Assembly (NCBI GenBank): GCA_027924645.1 | Contig: BSBN01001752.1 | Coordinates: forward strand, 11,798,001-11,862,000 | Direction: 5' to 3' | Origin: Cunninghamia lanceolata | Taxonomy: Eukaryota > Streptophyta > Pinopsida > Cupressales > Cupressaceae | DNA length: 64,000 nucleotides | Shown: positions 23,809 to 36,600 of the stretch, one piece after another | How the letters are laid out: every line of letters starts with the position of its first letter | How positions within the stretch are numbered: the stretch's first letter is position 1 | The notes under the pieces: model-generated | The model's input: the letters and a program-made list of their open reading frames with translations, nothing else | What the model was told of the DNA's origin: nothing | Databases searched by the model: none | Program-made: the position numbers and the translations under genes

Positions 23809-25180
23809 TGTTAGATTTCGAGTAGACAACTGAGAGGGGGGGTGAATCAGTTGTCCAAAACTTTCTTCCAATTAAACACTTAAATCCACTTTTTATTCAG
23901 CAGCATAATACTAAATTAATCATGGAATCATAATGCATTAAATCAAGAGCTGAAACACATTAACACTTAAGACACCAAGATTTTGACGTGGAAAACCCGG
24001 TTAAGGGAAAAACCACAGGGTGATTAACCCAAGATTGTATTCTCTATTAGAAGAATAGAAAGAACAAAATGGCACATGCCAATTAGGGCTCACTGCCTGA
24101 GCACACTGCTCACAAGAGACTCACTGCCTACAGGAGACACACTGTCTACAAAATAATAAGTGTTACATACTTGAATTGGAGAATAGCATCTTCACCATGC
24201 TTGAGTTAGTTCCATTTAAGCTCAATACTTCTGCTCTGCCTTTCATTCTACTCCTCTCTACCACACTCTCATCTCCACAAGACACCGTTTGAAATGACTT
24301 TACAACTCCTTATTTATACAAGACATCGACTTAGGAATTATCATCCAAGTCGGCATACATAACAAAGCAAGTACATAAATACAACATGACTTATTACAAA
24401 AAGACTTCACGTGGATCAACACACTGTCAGCTACACAGATCTAAGACTTCAATCTTTCTTTAGGAACACGCCATTCTTCACAGGACAGCTTCCAGATCAT
24501 CCGCAGGATGTGTAACTCATCTGGTTGGCCAGACTTAAGAAGAACAACATCATCCGGAAGTAAATCTTTAATTACAAGCTCAATGTTCAATGCAGACCAT
24601 CAAAACAAACTGGACACAATCCAAAGACCTCCACAAGCTTGCCTGAATCACCAAGAACATCCACACTACTACTGTCTACTAAAATCATTCTCTCCTTCAT
24701 CTGGAACCTTAAGAACATAGTCTGTCATCACTGTCATATTGGAATAGATTTGTGCAGACCTCTAGATCATGAACCAATTGTCACTTCACATTAACTTCTT
24801 AAACACTCCACCAAATCCACAGAATAGGATATTGCATTTTTGGATCTCACTGAACCTATCTGTATCACTTTGTCACCTCTAAACATCTACCAGAACCAGT
24901 TTTACTTAAGTGGCCATAACTTCTTGAGATCTTCATGTGGACCTCTAAGATCTTTTCTAAATCATCTTAAGACACATATATACAAACCCTTTAAAGCGCA
25001 CCCTCTGATCTTCATCTTAACTAGGATCTTTACCTCACTGCCTTTACTGTTCTTCTATGTTTCTGATTAGGACTAATTTTCTCAATATCCTCAGTACACA
25101 GCTCATCCAATCCTTATCATTAATGCAAGAGGAGTATGTTGACATCAATGACAACACCAGTTAGGCTCATACTTGCAACA
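23809..25180 (-). repeat. 5' LTR of copia B (1,372 bp)
   Basis: Closely matches 16604-17981, with scattered substitutions. TATAAATAAGG on the minus strand lies at 24308-24318. The outer end TTGCAACA is followed by the TSD GACTC. Confidence 0.94.
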
Positions 25181-25185
25181 GACTC

Positions 25186-27244
25186 TACCACCCTTAACCA
25201 CTTCCCAAACAAAGTCATACTAAACATTAGTTTGCTTCATGAAAGCATGATGCATTGTGTTTTTATCCAAACAAATGACACCCTAACTACCACATCCAAT
25301 TCTAACCTATTCGCATTGAAATAAAATACCTAAACACAACCTTTGTAACCACACTTCCTCCTTACAATCATGTGTCACAATCATGCAATGTATTTTTGTA
25401 GTGACAACGTGACTATGGGATGTCATTTGCTCATCCAACTAACTATTCCTCCAAACAAAGTAAAGACAACCACTCATAGACCTCCTACAATCTAGATCAC
25501 TAGCCCAATTAAAATCAACAAAAACCTATAAATCAGCCATCCTACCCACATTGTTAGTCCCATGATAATAAATGTAATGGTTATACATTCCAATGTAAAT
25601 ATCAAAAAACTCTTTTAATATAAGTATAGTGTTCTTTACCAAGGTTTGGCATAAACCTACTCAAAACTCTCACTACTTGGGCAGTATTAGGGCTTATATA
25701 GACCATGGCATACATGAGGATTCCTCCAACACTAGGATATGAAATTTTATGCATCTCTTCAAGATCATCATCTATTTTAGGACATTGTTCCCAAGATAGC
25801 CTAGTGTCAACCAGAAAGGGAATGTTAACTGGTTAGTAATCTTGCATGGTAAAACACTACAAAATAGTGTCAATATACTTTTGATTTAACCAAAGTTTCC
25901 TATTAACTTGATCCCTACAAATTTCCATACGCAGGATATATTTTGCAACCCCTAAATCTTTCATATCAAATGTACCAAATAACTAACCTTTAATTTCCCT
26001 AATCATCCCTTTATCATTTCTAATAAACAACATATCATCAACATATTGGACAATGATTAGCAATTGATCATCAATTAATTCAAAATAAACACAATGGTCA
26101 ACTTCACTTCTAATAAAGTCATGATCTAATGCAAAAGAATCAAATTTTTTATACCACATTCTTGATGACTACTTCAAACCATACAAAATCCACTTCAACC
26201 TGCAAACCAAGTGTTCCTATCCCTTCACCATAAAATTGTCAAGTTGTTTCATAAATATTCCCTCGTTAATATCCCCATGCAGAAAAGTTTTTTTTACATC
26301 CATTTTCTCTACCTCTAAATCAAAAGTAGTAGAAATAGATAATAGGAATCTAATAGAGATTAATTAGCCATAGAAGAAAATATCTCACCAAAATCAACTC
26401 CATCAATCTTAGAGTAACCCTTTACTACTAAATGGGCCTTGTACTACTCCAACTTACCATGTGCTCTAAATTTATTTTTAAATACCCATTTACAATGAAT
26501 GGTTTTCCTTCCCTCAAGAAACTAAACTAGATCCCATGTGTCATATTTTTCTAAAGCCTTAATTTCAACTTTCATGGCCTCCAACCAAGAATCATGCTCA
26601 TCTAAGGACAAAGTTTCTTTCACAAATCTAGGTTTTTTAGTACATGATAAAGAAAATACATAATTATAATTAGAAGGACTATACCTTTCAATCATATTAC
26701 ACTATCTAGTGGACCTTCTGAGAGGTGTAACAAGAGGTTCATGTTGTTCCTCATTTAAACTTGAATCTAAACCTTCTCATACATCATTCTATCTATTCTA
26801 TTGATGTTATGTGTGTATTTTCCTATGGTCCATTCTTAATATTGAAATGCACTATTTTGTTGCTACACATGAGGTTGTTCATAATTTTTAAATTCCCTAT
26901 GCTCTCTATAAATAACATCCTTAGAATATAACATTTTTAATGCTACAAGATCTCAAAGCTTATAACCCTTAATATTCTTTCCATAACCCACAAAAACACA
27001 CTTGTTATCCCTAAAATCAATCTTAGAATGTTTCTCTTTTGAAACATGAAAATATGCCTCACTACCAAAAAAATTGAAATTAGAAACCAGTGGTCTTTTA
27101 CCTATCCATGCCTCATAGGGTGTTTTGTCAACTAGAGTAAAAGCAAGACACCTATTAATCAAGTAACAAGTAATGTGTATAAATTTAACCCAAAAATTCT
27201 ATTCAAGATTAACACTTCTTAACATGCTTATAGCTCTATCCATC
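25186..27244 (-). pseudogene. Copia C RNase H, RT and integrase C-terminal part
   Basis: From right to left: the integrase end (MDRAISMLRSVNLE, then TPYEAWIGKRP at about 27130-27095 and a KCVFVGYGKNIKGYKL block near 26995-26953), the RT fingers/palm (MDVKKTFLHGDI near 26300, LYGLKQSSRMW near 26185, YVDDMLF near 26050) and RNase H (GVICLDKNTMHH near 25250). Many stops and frameshifts show this is the oldest coding sequence in the window. Copia C uses YVDD where A/B/E use FVDD, which with other differences puts it in another lineage. Confidence 0.85.
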
Positions 27245-28507
27245 TATTATATATGAAAAGTGGGAATGATGAGGTTGATAGTTTTTAGATAGATTTAATC
27301 AAACCTACCTTTCACATATAAACATTCAAGGACATCAACTGAGTTCAATCACTTCTCTTGTAGGAGGACTCAGCTACAAGTTTGGTGTCACTTTAAGATG
27401 ATAAGGAAAGCTGGAATATATTGATAAATTTGTTAAACCCTAATCTGATTAGGCCTTAAAACCTAATTATATGAAATCATATATAGATGGATGAAACACA
27501 ACAAATGATTGCATAGGAAGGCACTAAATGCATATTAGAAACATACCAAGATTCAGATTCTAAAAAATGGAAAATTCGGGGACACAAGGGCAGGCACCCA
27601 AGTCCAACAAGCAACTTTTTCTACAGATCTAGAACTGTAAGATGACAAAATCTACAGCTTGGTTTAGAGTTTATGACAATGGCAATCTGGAGGACACAAG
27701 GATGGGTGCCCTTGTCTAGAAGGGAATATTATTCATTGTTTTCTTCAAATCCTAAATCTTTATCCTCTGCTCTAATCTCTTGTAACTCCTCTCTGCAAGA
27801 TTCTGCACCTATAACCTATAATCACAAGAGAGGGGTTGGGGGTTGTGGTGTTTAGGAGCTTGCCTCGGTCAAGCCTCGGAATGGAATTAAAGCCTTCCAA
27901 CATTGTTCTTAGATAGAGTACATGTCCTTAGTGGACAGAGGCAAAAGCAAATGATAAGATAGATTGATTGAAACACAAAGTAGATATCACCTTAGTAGGT
28001 GTAAACCCTCACAGAGATGAAGTGCCTTCAAATCATGAGGAAATGAGTTGATGGATCAAAATCTGGAATAAACACATACAAACACAACGCAATTCTGCTC
28101 TGCAACACAAAGAATGCCTTGAATGCTCTTTGCTTGATAATCATAAGTTCTCCTTAATCAACTAGGAGTAAAATGAAGTTCTAAACATGTTTATATATGC
28201 ATTCCCACTAACATTCATAATTCAAATTGAAAAGGCTAACAAATGGAAACTTTTTAACAATCATTAACCAACACTTTTAAATTTGGGTCCTAACAAAATA
28301 GATCTGGACTAGGGCACGGGCGCCCTAGTCTAAGGGCATGTTTTTGGTCTTGATTAAGCATTGAGATAGGCCCCTAAGCCCCATTTGTCATGGGTTTTAG
28401 GGGATTTTGTTTTGGGACAAGTTTTACACATGCATGATTAATCTAAGGGGACCTAGGAGCTAAACTTAGGAGGTAAAAGTCCTAGGGGGACATTTTATGA
28501 CATAACA
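27245..28507 (-). repeat. Left LTR of D, flanked on both sides by CCATC
   Basis: Begins TATTATATATG (start G changed to A relative to the right copy) and ends ATAACA. CCATC lies immediately on both sides (27240-27244, 28508-28512). A minus-strand TATATAAAC box lies at 28189-28197. Confidence 0.88.
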
Positions 28508-28639
28508 CCATCAAAGTCTTGTTCATCTGTTATGTCAATCCATTTTTCTATAGAGTATATGGAGTTGTTTTTTGTTGAACAATCCCTACATGCCTACAAC
28601 AATCATCAAAATCTCTAGAGAAAAACTCACTACCATTAT
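28508..28639 (-). pseudogene. Duplicated fragment of copia C integrase
   Basis: 132 bp aligning without gaps to 31835-31966, offset 3,327 bp. It encodes the integrase core around NGGEF and TTPYTLQQNG equivalents. The alignment ends abruptly after CCATTAT at 28639. A 14-bp direct repeat (TTATTAGTGATGTT) at 28636-28649 and 28660-28673 marks the junction. Confidence 0.88.
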
Positions 28640-28673
28640 TAGTGATGTTTCTTCATGTTTTATTAGTGATGTT

Positions 28674-29531
28674 GTCAAGAGTATTCTCATAATTTTCCAT
28701 AGTTTTTGGCATCTCGGAAGAAGAAGCATACATGTGATTATCTCTTAATGGTGCATTGCTTTGTTTTCCATGGATATCTCCCAGTCCCTATAAGGATGAT
28801 GGAGGAGGAACCTCAGCAAATATCCCCTTACCTTTTGGTCTAGGAGGTTCTTGTAATGTAGGTTGTTCTTTATTTTTTGTTTGTTGAATAGGGGGTTTGA
28901 CCAATTTTGATAGTAATTGTGCATTGTAACATCCATATTCCAAGAAAGTTTGATCTATTCATGGTTCAAGCTCTTCAGTAGGCTTGGGCCAAAAGTAGTC
29001 AAATATGATGTTTTTCCACATAACCATAGGTTGCCATCGACTATGGTGAACAATTCTTATAGACCCATGGCAAGGAAATTTTAAGCATTGGTGAAGGGTT
29101 GAAGGGATAGCTTTCATAGCCTTTAGCCATGGGTGGCCTAGTTTTATATAGAAGAGGTTGGATGTAGGGATGATGTCAAATGATTGTTCTAAAGCTTTTT
29201 CAAGCACTTAGATCATTAAAGTAATCTTTATTATAGCCGAGAGGGAAGTTCCATTATGTGTTTTTATCATCATGAATGTAGGCTCATAAGTTTCTTATAT
29301 CAATTTATGTGAATAGAGGAACTCTTCTGTAGCAATGTTAGTCATGTAATTTGGATTAACAAGGGCTCCTCTTACCAGAGTCCCCATTATGTTAACAGTA
29401 ATGTAAAGAGAATCTTCAATGTCTCCAATTGTTCTATCTTATGGTGTAAGTGTTATTTTTGGTTCAGGGGTCTTCCTTTTCTTGTCAAGTTAGTGAAAGA
29501 CCATAGCATTGTTTTTATGATGAGAAGCCAT
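28674..29531 (-). pseudogene. D protein: protease-like single ORF
   Basis: The minus-strand frame starts at the ATG at 29529-29531 (MASHHKNNAMVF) and runs about 285 codons with several stops, at least two of them CAA-to-TAA type. The C-terminal half aligns to the Tat protease of L: GHPWLKAMKAIPSTLHQCLK here against GRPWIHAMKVVPSTYHQCIK there. A proline-rich tail follows, as in the L and J linkers. Where L has the active site IDGGAGLNI, D has LVNPNYMTNI, without the catalytic Asp. It therefore looks like a retropepsin-fold protein that cannot cut. Its role is unknown; it is the only protein this element encodes. Confidence 0.65.
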
Positions 29532-30568
29532 AGATATGAGACTATTTCGCACTAACGTACTTGTTTGAGGGAAACGGGTACTAAAAGACACACATAGTCC
29601 ACAACAAACAAAGTGGGTAGAGGAAAAAGTACTACACAACAAGGCCAAGTAAGTGTTTTTAAAGATTTTGATCAAGAAAAATGTGAATACGATGTATAAA
29701 CACTTAGTGTTGAAATACACATTGTGTAATAAAAAATATGCCAATTTTCACACAATACTATGAAATGATGCAAAATTTTCAAATGATCAACAAACATATG
29801 TTTGAAAATGAATGAAATATTTGAAATAAAGATATTTATGACAAATGCAATGAAACAAAGCAAAACTATGCTTGTTTATGCACCTAAAATGCTAATTTTT
29901 TTCACTTTTTTCAATGTAAATGCACAAAAAATGTTATAAAATTATGTAAAATGAATAATGAATGAGATATAATCTGATTTAATGTGTAAAATAACTCAGA
30001 TCAGATTTTAAAAAGATGCTAACATGCTACAATGCTCAATGCAAAGTCAAAATTAAGGCAAGATGAATGAATATACTTATTTTTGTTGAAATACACAATG
30101 TGTAAATGCAAAATTTGAAACCTAAATACAATAACACACAATGATGAAACACTAAAGTCCAAAATTAGATTTTAAAGAGTGTTAAAATGAGTAATAAAAT
30201 CTGAAGAAAGATTATAATTACAAACCCTAGCTTTTGCAATTACTAGGTTATATGAAAATGCACAATTTCAAGCAAAACCTGAGCAAATGAGATATGCAAA
30301 TGCAAGGTAAATGATGATAAAAAAATGAAATGATGAAATTTATCTCAGATCTGATGTAAATATCATAAAATTAAATGTTTTCAATGATATGCAAGGAAAC
30401 TAGTGCAAACTATGCCTTAATGCAAGCAAAAAATGCCTTTTTTTACAAAATTTTCAAATTTATACAAGATTTTCAAATGTATGAAGATAAAAACGATATG
30501 TATGAATGAAAATCTGATTACAAAACTCAGAAAGATGCAAGTTTAACAAAAAAATAGGATCACCAAAA
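29532..30568 (-). other. Leader of D and primer site region
   Basis: AT-rich non-coding sequence with recurring ATGAAA/TGCAAA phrases on the plus strand and no conserved ORF. Directly inside the right LTR the minus strand reads TGGTGATCC (about 30557-30565), a TGG-start primer site candidate. Confidence 0.6.
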
Positions 30569-31834
30569 TGTTATATATGAAAAGTGGGAATGATGAGGTT
30601 GATAGTGTTTTAGATAGATTTAATCAAACCCGCCTTTTACATATAATCATTCAAGGACATAAATTGAGTTCAGTCACTTCTCTTGAAAGAGGACTCAACT
30701 ATAGGTTTGGTGTCACTTTGAGATGATAAGGAAAGTTGGAATATATTGATAAATTTGTTAAACCCTCATCTGATTAGGCCTTAAACCCTAATTATATGAA
30801 ATCGTATATAGACAAATGAAACATGACAAATTATTGCACAGGAAGGCACTAAATGTAGATTAGAAACATACTAGGATTCAGATTCTAGAAAGTAGAAAGT
30901 TCGGGGACACTAGGGTGGGTGCCCAAGTCCAATAGGCAACCTTTTTTGTAGATCTGGAACTGTAAGATGATGAAATCTGCATCCTAATTCATAATTTTTT
31001 GACACCGGCAATCTGGAGGACACAAGGGTGGGCACCTTTGTCCAGAAGGGAATATTCTTTGCTATTTTCTTTAGATCCTAAATCTTTATCCTCTTCTCTG
31101 ATCTCCTACAACTCCGCTCTACAAGATTCCACACCTGTAACATGCAATCACAAGAGAGGGGTTGGGGGTTGTGGTGTTTAGGAGCTTCCCTCGATCAAGC
31201 CCCTTAATGGCATTCAAGCCTTCCAACACCATTGTTAGATGGAGTATGTGTCCTTGGTGGACAAAGGAAAAAGCAAATGATAAGATAGATTGATTGAAAC
31301 ACAAATTATATATCACCTTAGTAGGTGTAAACCCTCATGGAGATGAAGTGCCATCAAATCATGAGGAAATGAGTTGATGGAGCCAAATCTACTAACAAAT
31401 ACATACAAACACAACACAATTCTATTATGCAACACAATGAATGCCTTGAATGCTCTTTTCTTGATAATCATAAGTTTGCCTTAATCAACTAGGAGTAAAT
31501 TGAAGTCCTAAACATGTTTCTATATGCATTCCCGCTAACATTCGTAATTCAAATTGAAAAGGTCGACAAGGGGAAACCTTTTAATGGTCATTAACCAACA
31601 CTTTTAAATTTGGCTCCCGACAAAATAGGTCTAGACTAGGGCATAGGTGTCCAAGTCCAGGGGACTATTTTTGGTCTTGATTAAGCATTGAGATAGGCCC
31701 CTAGGCCCCATTTGTCATGGGTTTCAATGGATTCTGTTCCAGGACAAGTTTTACACATGTATGATTAATCTAAGGGGACCTAGGAGCTAAACTTAGGAGG
31801 TAAAAAACCTAGGGGGACATTTTATGCCATAACA
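30569..31834 (-). repeat. Right (5') LTR of D (1,266 bp)
   Basis: TGTTATATATG...CATAACA on the plus strand, followed by CCATC at 31835-31839 and then copia C integrase. It aligns with 27245-28507 throughout, with substitutions indicating considerable age. Confidence 0.9.
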
Positions 31835-31839
31835 CCATC

Positions 31840-31987
31840 AAAGTCTTGTTCATCTATTATGTCAATCCATTTTGTTGCAGAGTATATGGAGTTGTTTTTT
31901 GTTTAACAATCCTTACATGCCTACAATAATCATCAAAATCTCTAGAGAAAAACTCACCACCATTATCTATTCTTAGAACCTTTACTT
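31840..31987 (-). pseudogene. Copia C integrase core piece
   Basis: The minus strand encodes KVLRIDNGGEFFS (catalytic D and E region), then TTPYTLQQNG and MNKTLM, interrupted by TAA and TAG. It joins 27244 through the D insertion and 47693 through the G insertion. Confidence 0.85.
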
Positions 31988-32122
31988 TGTTGTGAATTAA
32001 GGTCTCTCAACCTTTTCAAACTCCTAGCATTGGTATTTAATTATTTATTTATTATTTTCCTATATTGTATTTATTTATGCACATCATATTTCATCATTTA
32101 CTGTGAGGTGGCATGGTGAGTT

Positions 32123-33358
32123 TGTTAGATTTAGGGCACACAACTAAGAGGGGGGTGAATCAGTTGTGCAAAACTTTCTCTAATATCCACACTTAAATCT
32201 TCTTGGTGATTAGTAGTAGATTAAACATGAAACATAATGCATTCAAATCAAAAGCAGAAACTCATCAACACATAAGACACCAAGATTTTGACGTGGAAAA
32301 CCTGGTTAAGGGAAAAACCATGGGGTGATTAACCCAAGAATGTATTCTCTATTAGAAGAATAGAATAAACAAGTGGCACATGCCAATTAGGGCTCACTGC
32401 TTGAGCACACTGCTCACAAGAGGCTTACTGCCTACAAGAGACACACTGTCTACAAGAAATAAGTATCACCTTTGTGAACTGGAGAATAGCATCTTCACCA
32501 TGCTTGAATCAGTTCCATTAAACCCAATACTTCTGCTCTGCCTTTCGCACTCCTCCTCGCTACCACACACTCATCACCACTAGACACACTTTGGAATGAC
32601 TTCACAATCCCTTATTTATACAAGACATCAACTTAGGAATAGTCATCTAAGTCAGAAAACACCTACAAGAACATCCACAAGATGTGTAATACATCTGGTT
32701 GGCCAGTCTCAGGAAGAACACCAACATCTAGTGGTTATTCTTCAAATACAAACTTTAACTTCAATGCAGACCACCAACATGAACTGGAACTGATCCACAG
32801 ATCACCACAAGCTTTCCTGAATCACTAACAACATCTGCACTTCATCTGCTTACTGGAATCCTTCTCTCCTTCATTCGGAACCTCAAGACCATAGTCTATC
32901 ATCACTGTCACAAAGGAATAGGTTCTTTCAAACCTTCAAGCCACAAACCAATCTACTTGACACTTCACAAGGACATCCTTAACACTTCCTCAAATCTGCA
33001 AAATAGGATAATTCATTACCAGACCTCACCGGACCTATCTGTGTCACTCTATCACCTTTGGACACCTGTTGGAGCTGGTTCTACTTGAGTAGTCATAACT
33101 TCTTCAGATCTTCATGTGGATCTCTACAAACTTGACTGGATCATCTCAAGACTCATATATACAAACCCTTTAAACCGCATCCTCTGATCCTCAACCTTTC
33201 TTGGACTTTTACCTTGTTGGCATCATTGTTCTTCACTGTTCTTGATTGAAACTAATTTCTCAATGTCCTCAGCACACAGCTCATCCAATCCTTCTCATTA
33301 ATGTACCATGAGCATGTTGACATCAATGACAACACCGATTAGACCCATACTTGCAACA
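32123..33358 (-). repeat. 3' LTR of copia E (1,236 bp)
   Basis: TGTTAGATTTAGGGCACAC...TTGCAACA, followed by the minus-strand PPT at 33359. It includes the U5 hairpin near 32136-32178. Confidence 0.95.
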
Positions 33359-33610
33359 ATCTCCCCCTTTGTCATTGATGGCAACATATGATGTGAAAAA
33401 CCATCAAGACAAGAACTTCTCCTTACGTCACAACTCCCCCTATCAACAACAACTATTCATATGTCTTCTCTTCCTTTACTGCTCCCCCTTTGATCATCAA
33501 CCACTTCTTTTTCACATGTCTTAGCTCCCCCTTTGACATCAATGGCAAAGGGCTCATACTTGCAACTCCAATACTTCAGAATCATACTTGCTACTCCCCC
33601 TGAGTAGCAG
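33359..33610 (-). promoter_or_regulatory. Polypurine tract array of copia E
   Basis: Five minus-strand AGGGGGAG modules at about 33361, 33434, 33482, 33525 and 33594; the first abuts the 3' LTR. Spacing and neighbours match copia B. Confidence 0.75.
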
Positions 33611-33680
33611 CTCCCCATCATCAATCCAGATCACAAGTTATGACTGTGATATCCACTGGACTGATGCACATCAGTGCATC

Positions 33681-36600
33681 CTAGTTCATCACCAGAGGGG
33701 CAATAACCCCTAACTTCTCTGTGAGATACTCAAAAGAGTCCTTTTGAAGAGGTTTAGTAAAGATATCTGCAATCTGATCCTTGGAGGGCATAAACTCTAG
33801 TTTGACTTCACCCTTGTTCACTTGCTCTCTCAGAAAGTGAAACTTGATAGATATATGCTTAGTCTTAGAATGCAACACTAGATTCTTAGAAATATTTATT
33901 GCACTTGAATTATTACCAAAGATTGTGATAGGCTCCCTATACTCTACTTTAATATCTCTTAGCATTTGCTTCATCCACAAAACTTGAGTGCAACTACCTG
34001 CTACTGCTATGTATTCTGCTTCAATTGTAGACAGGGATATTGCCTCTTGTTTCTTGCTTAGCCAAGAAACCAATCTCTTTCCTAAAAAGAAAGCTCCACC
34101 ACTGGTACTCTTATGGTCATCCACATCTCCTACCCAATCAGCATCTGTATATGCATGAAGAGAGAAATCATGATCTCTAGGATACCACAAACCATACTCA
34201 ACTGTTCCTTTTAGATACCTAAAAATCCTTTTGATTGCCATGACATGAGATTCTCTGGGATCAACCTGGAATCTCGCAACAAGACCAACAGCCAGCATTA
34301 TATCTGGTCTAGTTTGAGTGAGATACAACAATCCTCCAATCATTGATCTGTACTTTGTTTGGTCTGCTTTAGGAGAGTCATCATCTTTGCTCAACTTACA
34401 TCTGGTTGCCATGGGAGTATTCATTGGCTTTGAATCTTCCTTTCCAAATTTTCTCAACAATTCTTTCACATATTTGGTCTAAGAAATAAAGATTCCTTTC
34501 TTTGTTTGAGTAATTTGCAGACCCAAGAAGAAATTCATTTCACCAAGCATTGACATCTCAAACTCACTTTTGATTTGATTTGCAAAGGTTTTACACATAC
34601 TGTCTCTTCTTCCAAAGATGATATCATCAACAAATACTTCAACAATCAAGATGTTTTCATGATCAGTTTTGAAATATAAGTTACTGTTAGCAGTACCTTT
34701 GTTGAAACCAATCTTCAAGAGATGTTTGTCCAATCTTTCATACCAGGCTCTTGGGGCTTGCTTTAGTCCATACAGTGCCTTCTTCAGCTTGCAAACCATA
34801 TCACTATGCTCAGATAATTGAAATCCATCTGGTTGTTCAATGTACACTTCTTCTTCTAAGTCACCATTTAAGAAAGCAGATTTGACATCCATATGATACA
34901 CCCTAAAATCCTTGGAGGAAGCAAATGCAAGAAATAATCTAACTACTTCAATTCTTGCCACCGGACCAAAAGTTTCTTCAAAATCAATTCCTTCTATTTG
35001 AGAGTAGCCCTTGCAGACCAATCTGGCTTTATTTCTGATTACTTTACCAACTTCATTTAGTTTGTTCCAGAAGACCCATTTGGTTCCAATCACATTCTTG
35101 TTTCTAGGTCTGGGAACAAGATCCCAGGTGTGATTTTTCTCAATTTGCATCAACTCTTCCTTCATTGCTTTGGTCCAGTTTTTATCATTGCAGGCTTCAT
35201 TTATTGTCTGAGGTTCAATCTTTGAAATCAGACAATATTCATCTGGATTTTGAGCAATTTTCCTTCTAGTTTGCACACCTTTGCTTTTGTCACCTATGAT
35301 CTGCTCTTCAGAGTGGTTTAGTCTTACATACCTTAGAACTTTGGGAGTTTCCTGCACTTATGCTTCTTGATCAGGCTCATTCAGACCTATTTCTTCTTCC
35401 TGATTTATCGGATCAGTCTGAATCTGACTTTCAGAAAAGGACTGAGCTCCTTGAACCGGAACACCATTATGATCATCTTCATCATATTCATAAAACCTTG
35501 AGGGTTTCTCTATTCCCTCATTAACTTTCACATTTGTACTTTCTATCATCTTTCTTAATCTCTTGCTATAACACCAGTATGCTTTGCTTTGAGTAGAGTA
35601 ACCCAAGAATATTCCTTCATCACTTCTAGCATCAAACTTGCCTAGATCTTCATCTCTTTTGATGTAACATTTGCTACCAAAGACTGAAATATCTTATAGT
35701 AGGAGTAATAACAAACCAGAGTTCATAAGGGGTCTTACCGGTATTGCTTCTGATTTGAACTCGATTGAGAGTATAGACTGCAATGCTAACAACTTCTCTC
35801 CAATAGATCTGAGGAACATTTGCTTCCATCATCATGGTCCTTGATGCTTCCTGGATGGTCTAGTTCTTTCTCTCCACTACTCCATTCTGTTGTGGAGTCC
35901 TCGGAGCAGACAACTATCTCTTAATTCCATGTTTCTCACAGAACTCTATGAACTCACCGGATGTGAATTTTCCACCTCTATCAGACCTTAGACATTTCAA
36001 CTTTATTCCTATTTTATTTTCTACCATAGCCTTGAATATTTTAAATTTCTCAAGAGCTTCTGATTTCTCCTTTAGAAAGGTTACCCACATCATCCGGGAA
36101 TAGTCATCAATTAGCAACATGAAGTATCTGTCACCTTGAATACTCCTAGTTCTTGCCGGACCACAAAGATCAGTGTGAACTAAGTCCAATAATCCGGTAG
36201 AAGACAGTTCCTTGCTTTTGAATGTGACTCTACTCAACTTACCCAACTGACATTCCTTGCACAAGTTGTTAGTAGGTTTGACCAATTTTGGAAGATCTCT
36301 TACAGCCTGAGTATTGCTTATCTTGATGATATTATCAAAATTCACATGACACATCCTTCTATGCCATAACCAACTCTGATCAACTTGAACAAATAAGCAG
36401 CTTTTATCAGTACCAACCAAATGGAAGATGTTACCTTTAGTTTGAGTACTGGATGCAATCTCTATTCCAAAACTTTCAAAGATTTTGCATTTTCCATCCT
36501 TGAATCAGAGATCATAGCCTTTGCCCACCAACTATCCAACACTGAGAAGATTGTGCTTTAAACCTTCAACATACAGTACATTACCAGTTTTGTTTCTTCC

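Larger units (their letters stand above)
16604..25180 (-). mobile_element. Copia element B, complete with TSD GACTC
   Basis: 8.6-kb minus-strand copia of the A/E family. LTRs are 16604-17981 and 23809-25180. Perfect 5-bp duplications GACTC flank it (16599-16603 and 25181-25185). It inserted into the RNase H domain of copia C. Its own RNase H region was later hit by solo LTR N. Confidence 0.95.
27245..31834 (-). mobile_element. Tat-derived non-autonomous element D, rearranged
   Basis: Two LTR copies of about 1.26 kb (27245-28507, 30569-31834) with TSD CCATC at 27240-27244 and 31835-31839, inserted in the copia C integrase. An extra CCATC plus 127 bp of copia C follows the left LTR (28508-28639), so the left LTR is itself bounded like a solo LTR and the locus is not a simple element. 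Internal DNA (about 28640-30568) encodes one protease-like protein and a long leader; gag, RT and integrase are absent. Confidence 0.82.

Noticed and set aside
27245..31834. D as one ordinary full-length element
   Set aside because: The left LTR is followed by its own TSD copy and 127 bp of target sequence, which an intact element cannot contain.
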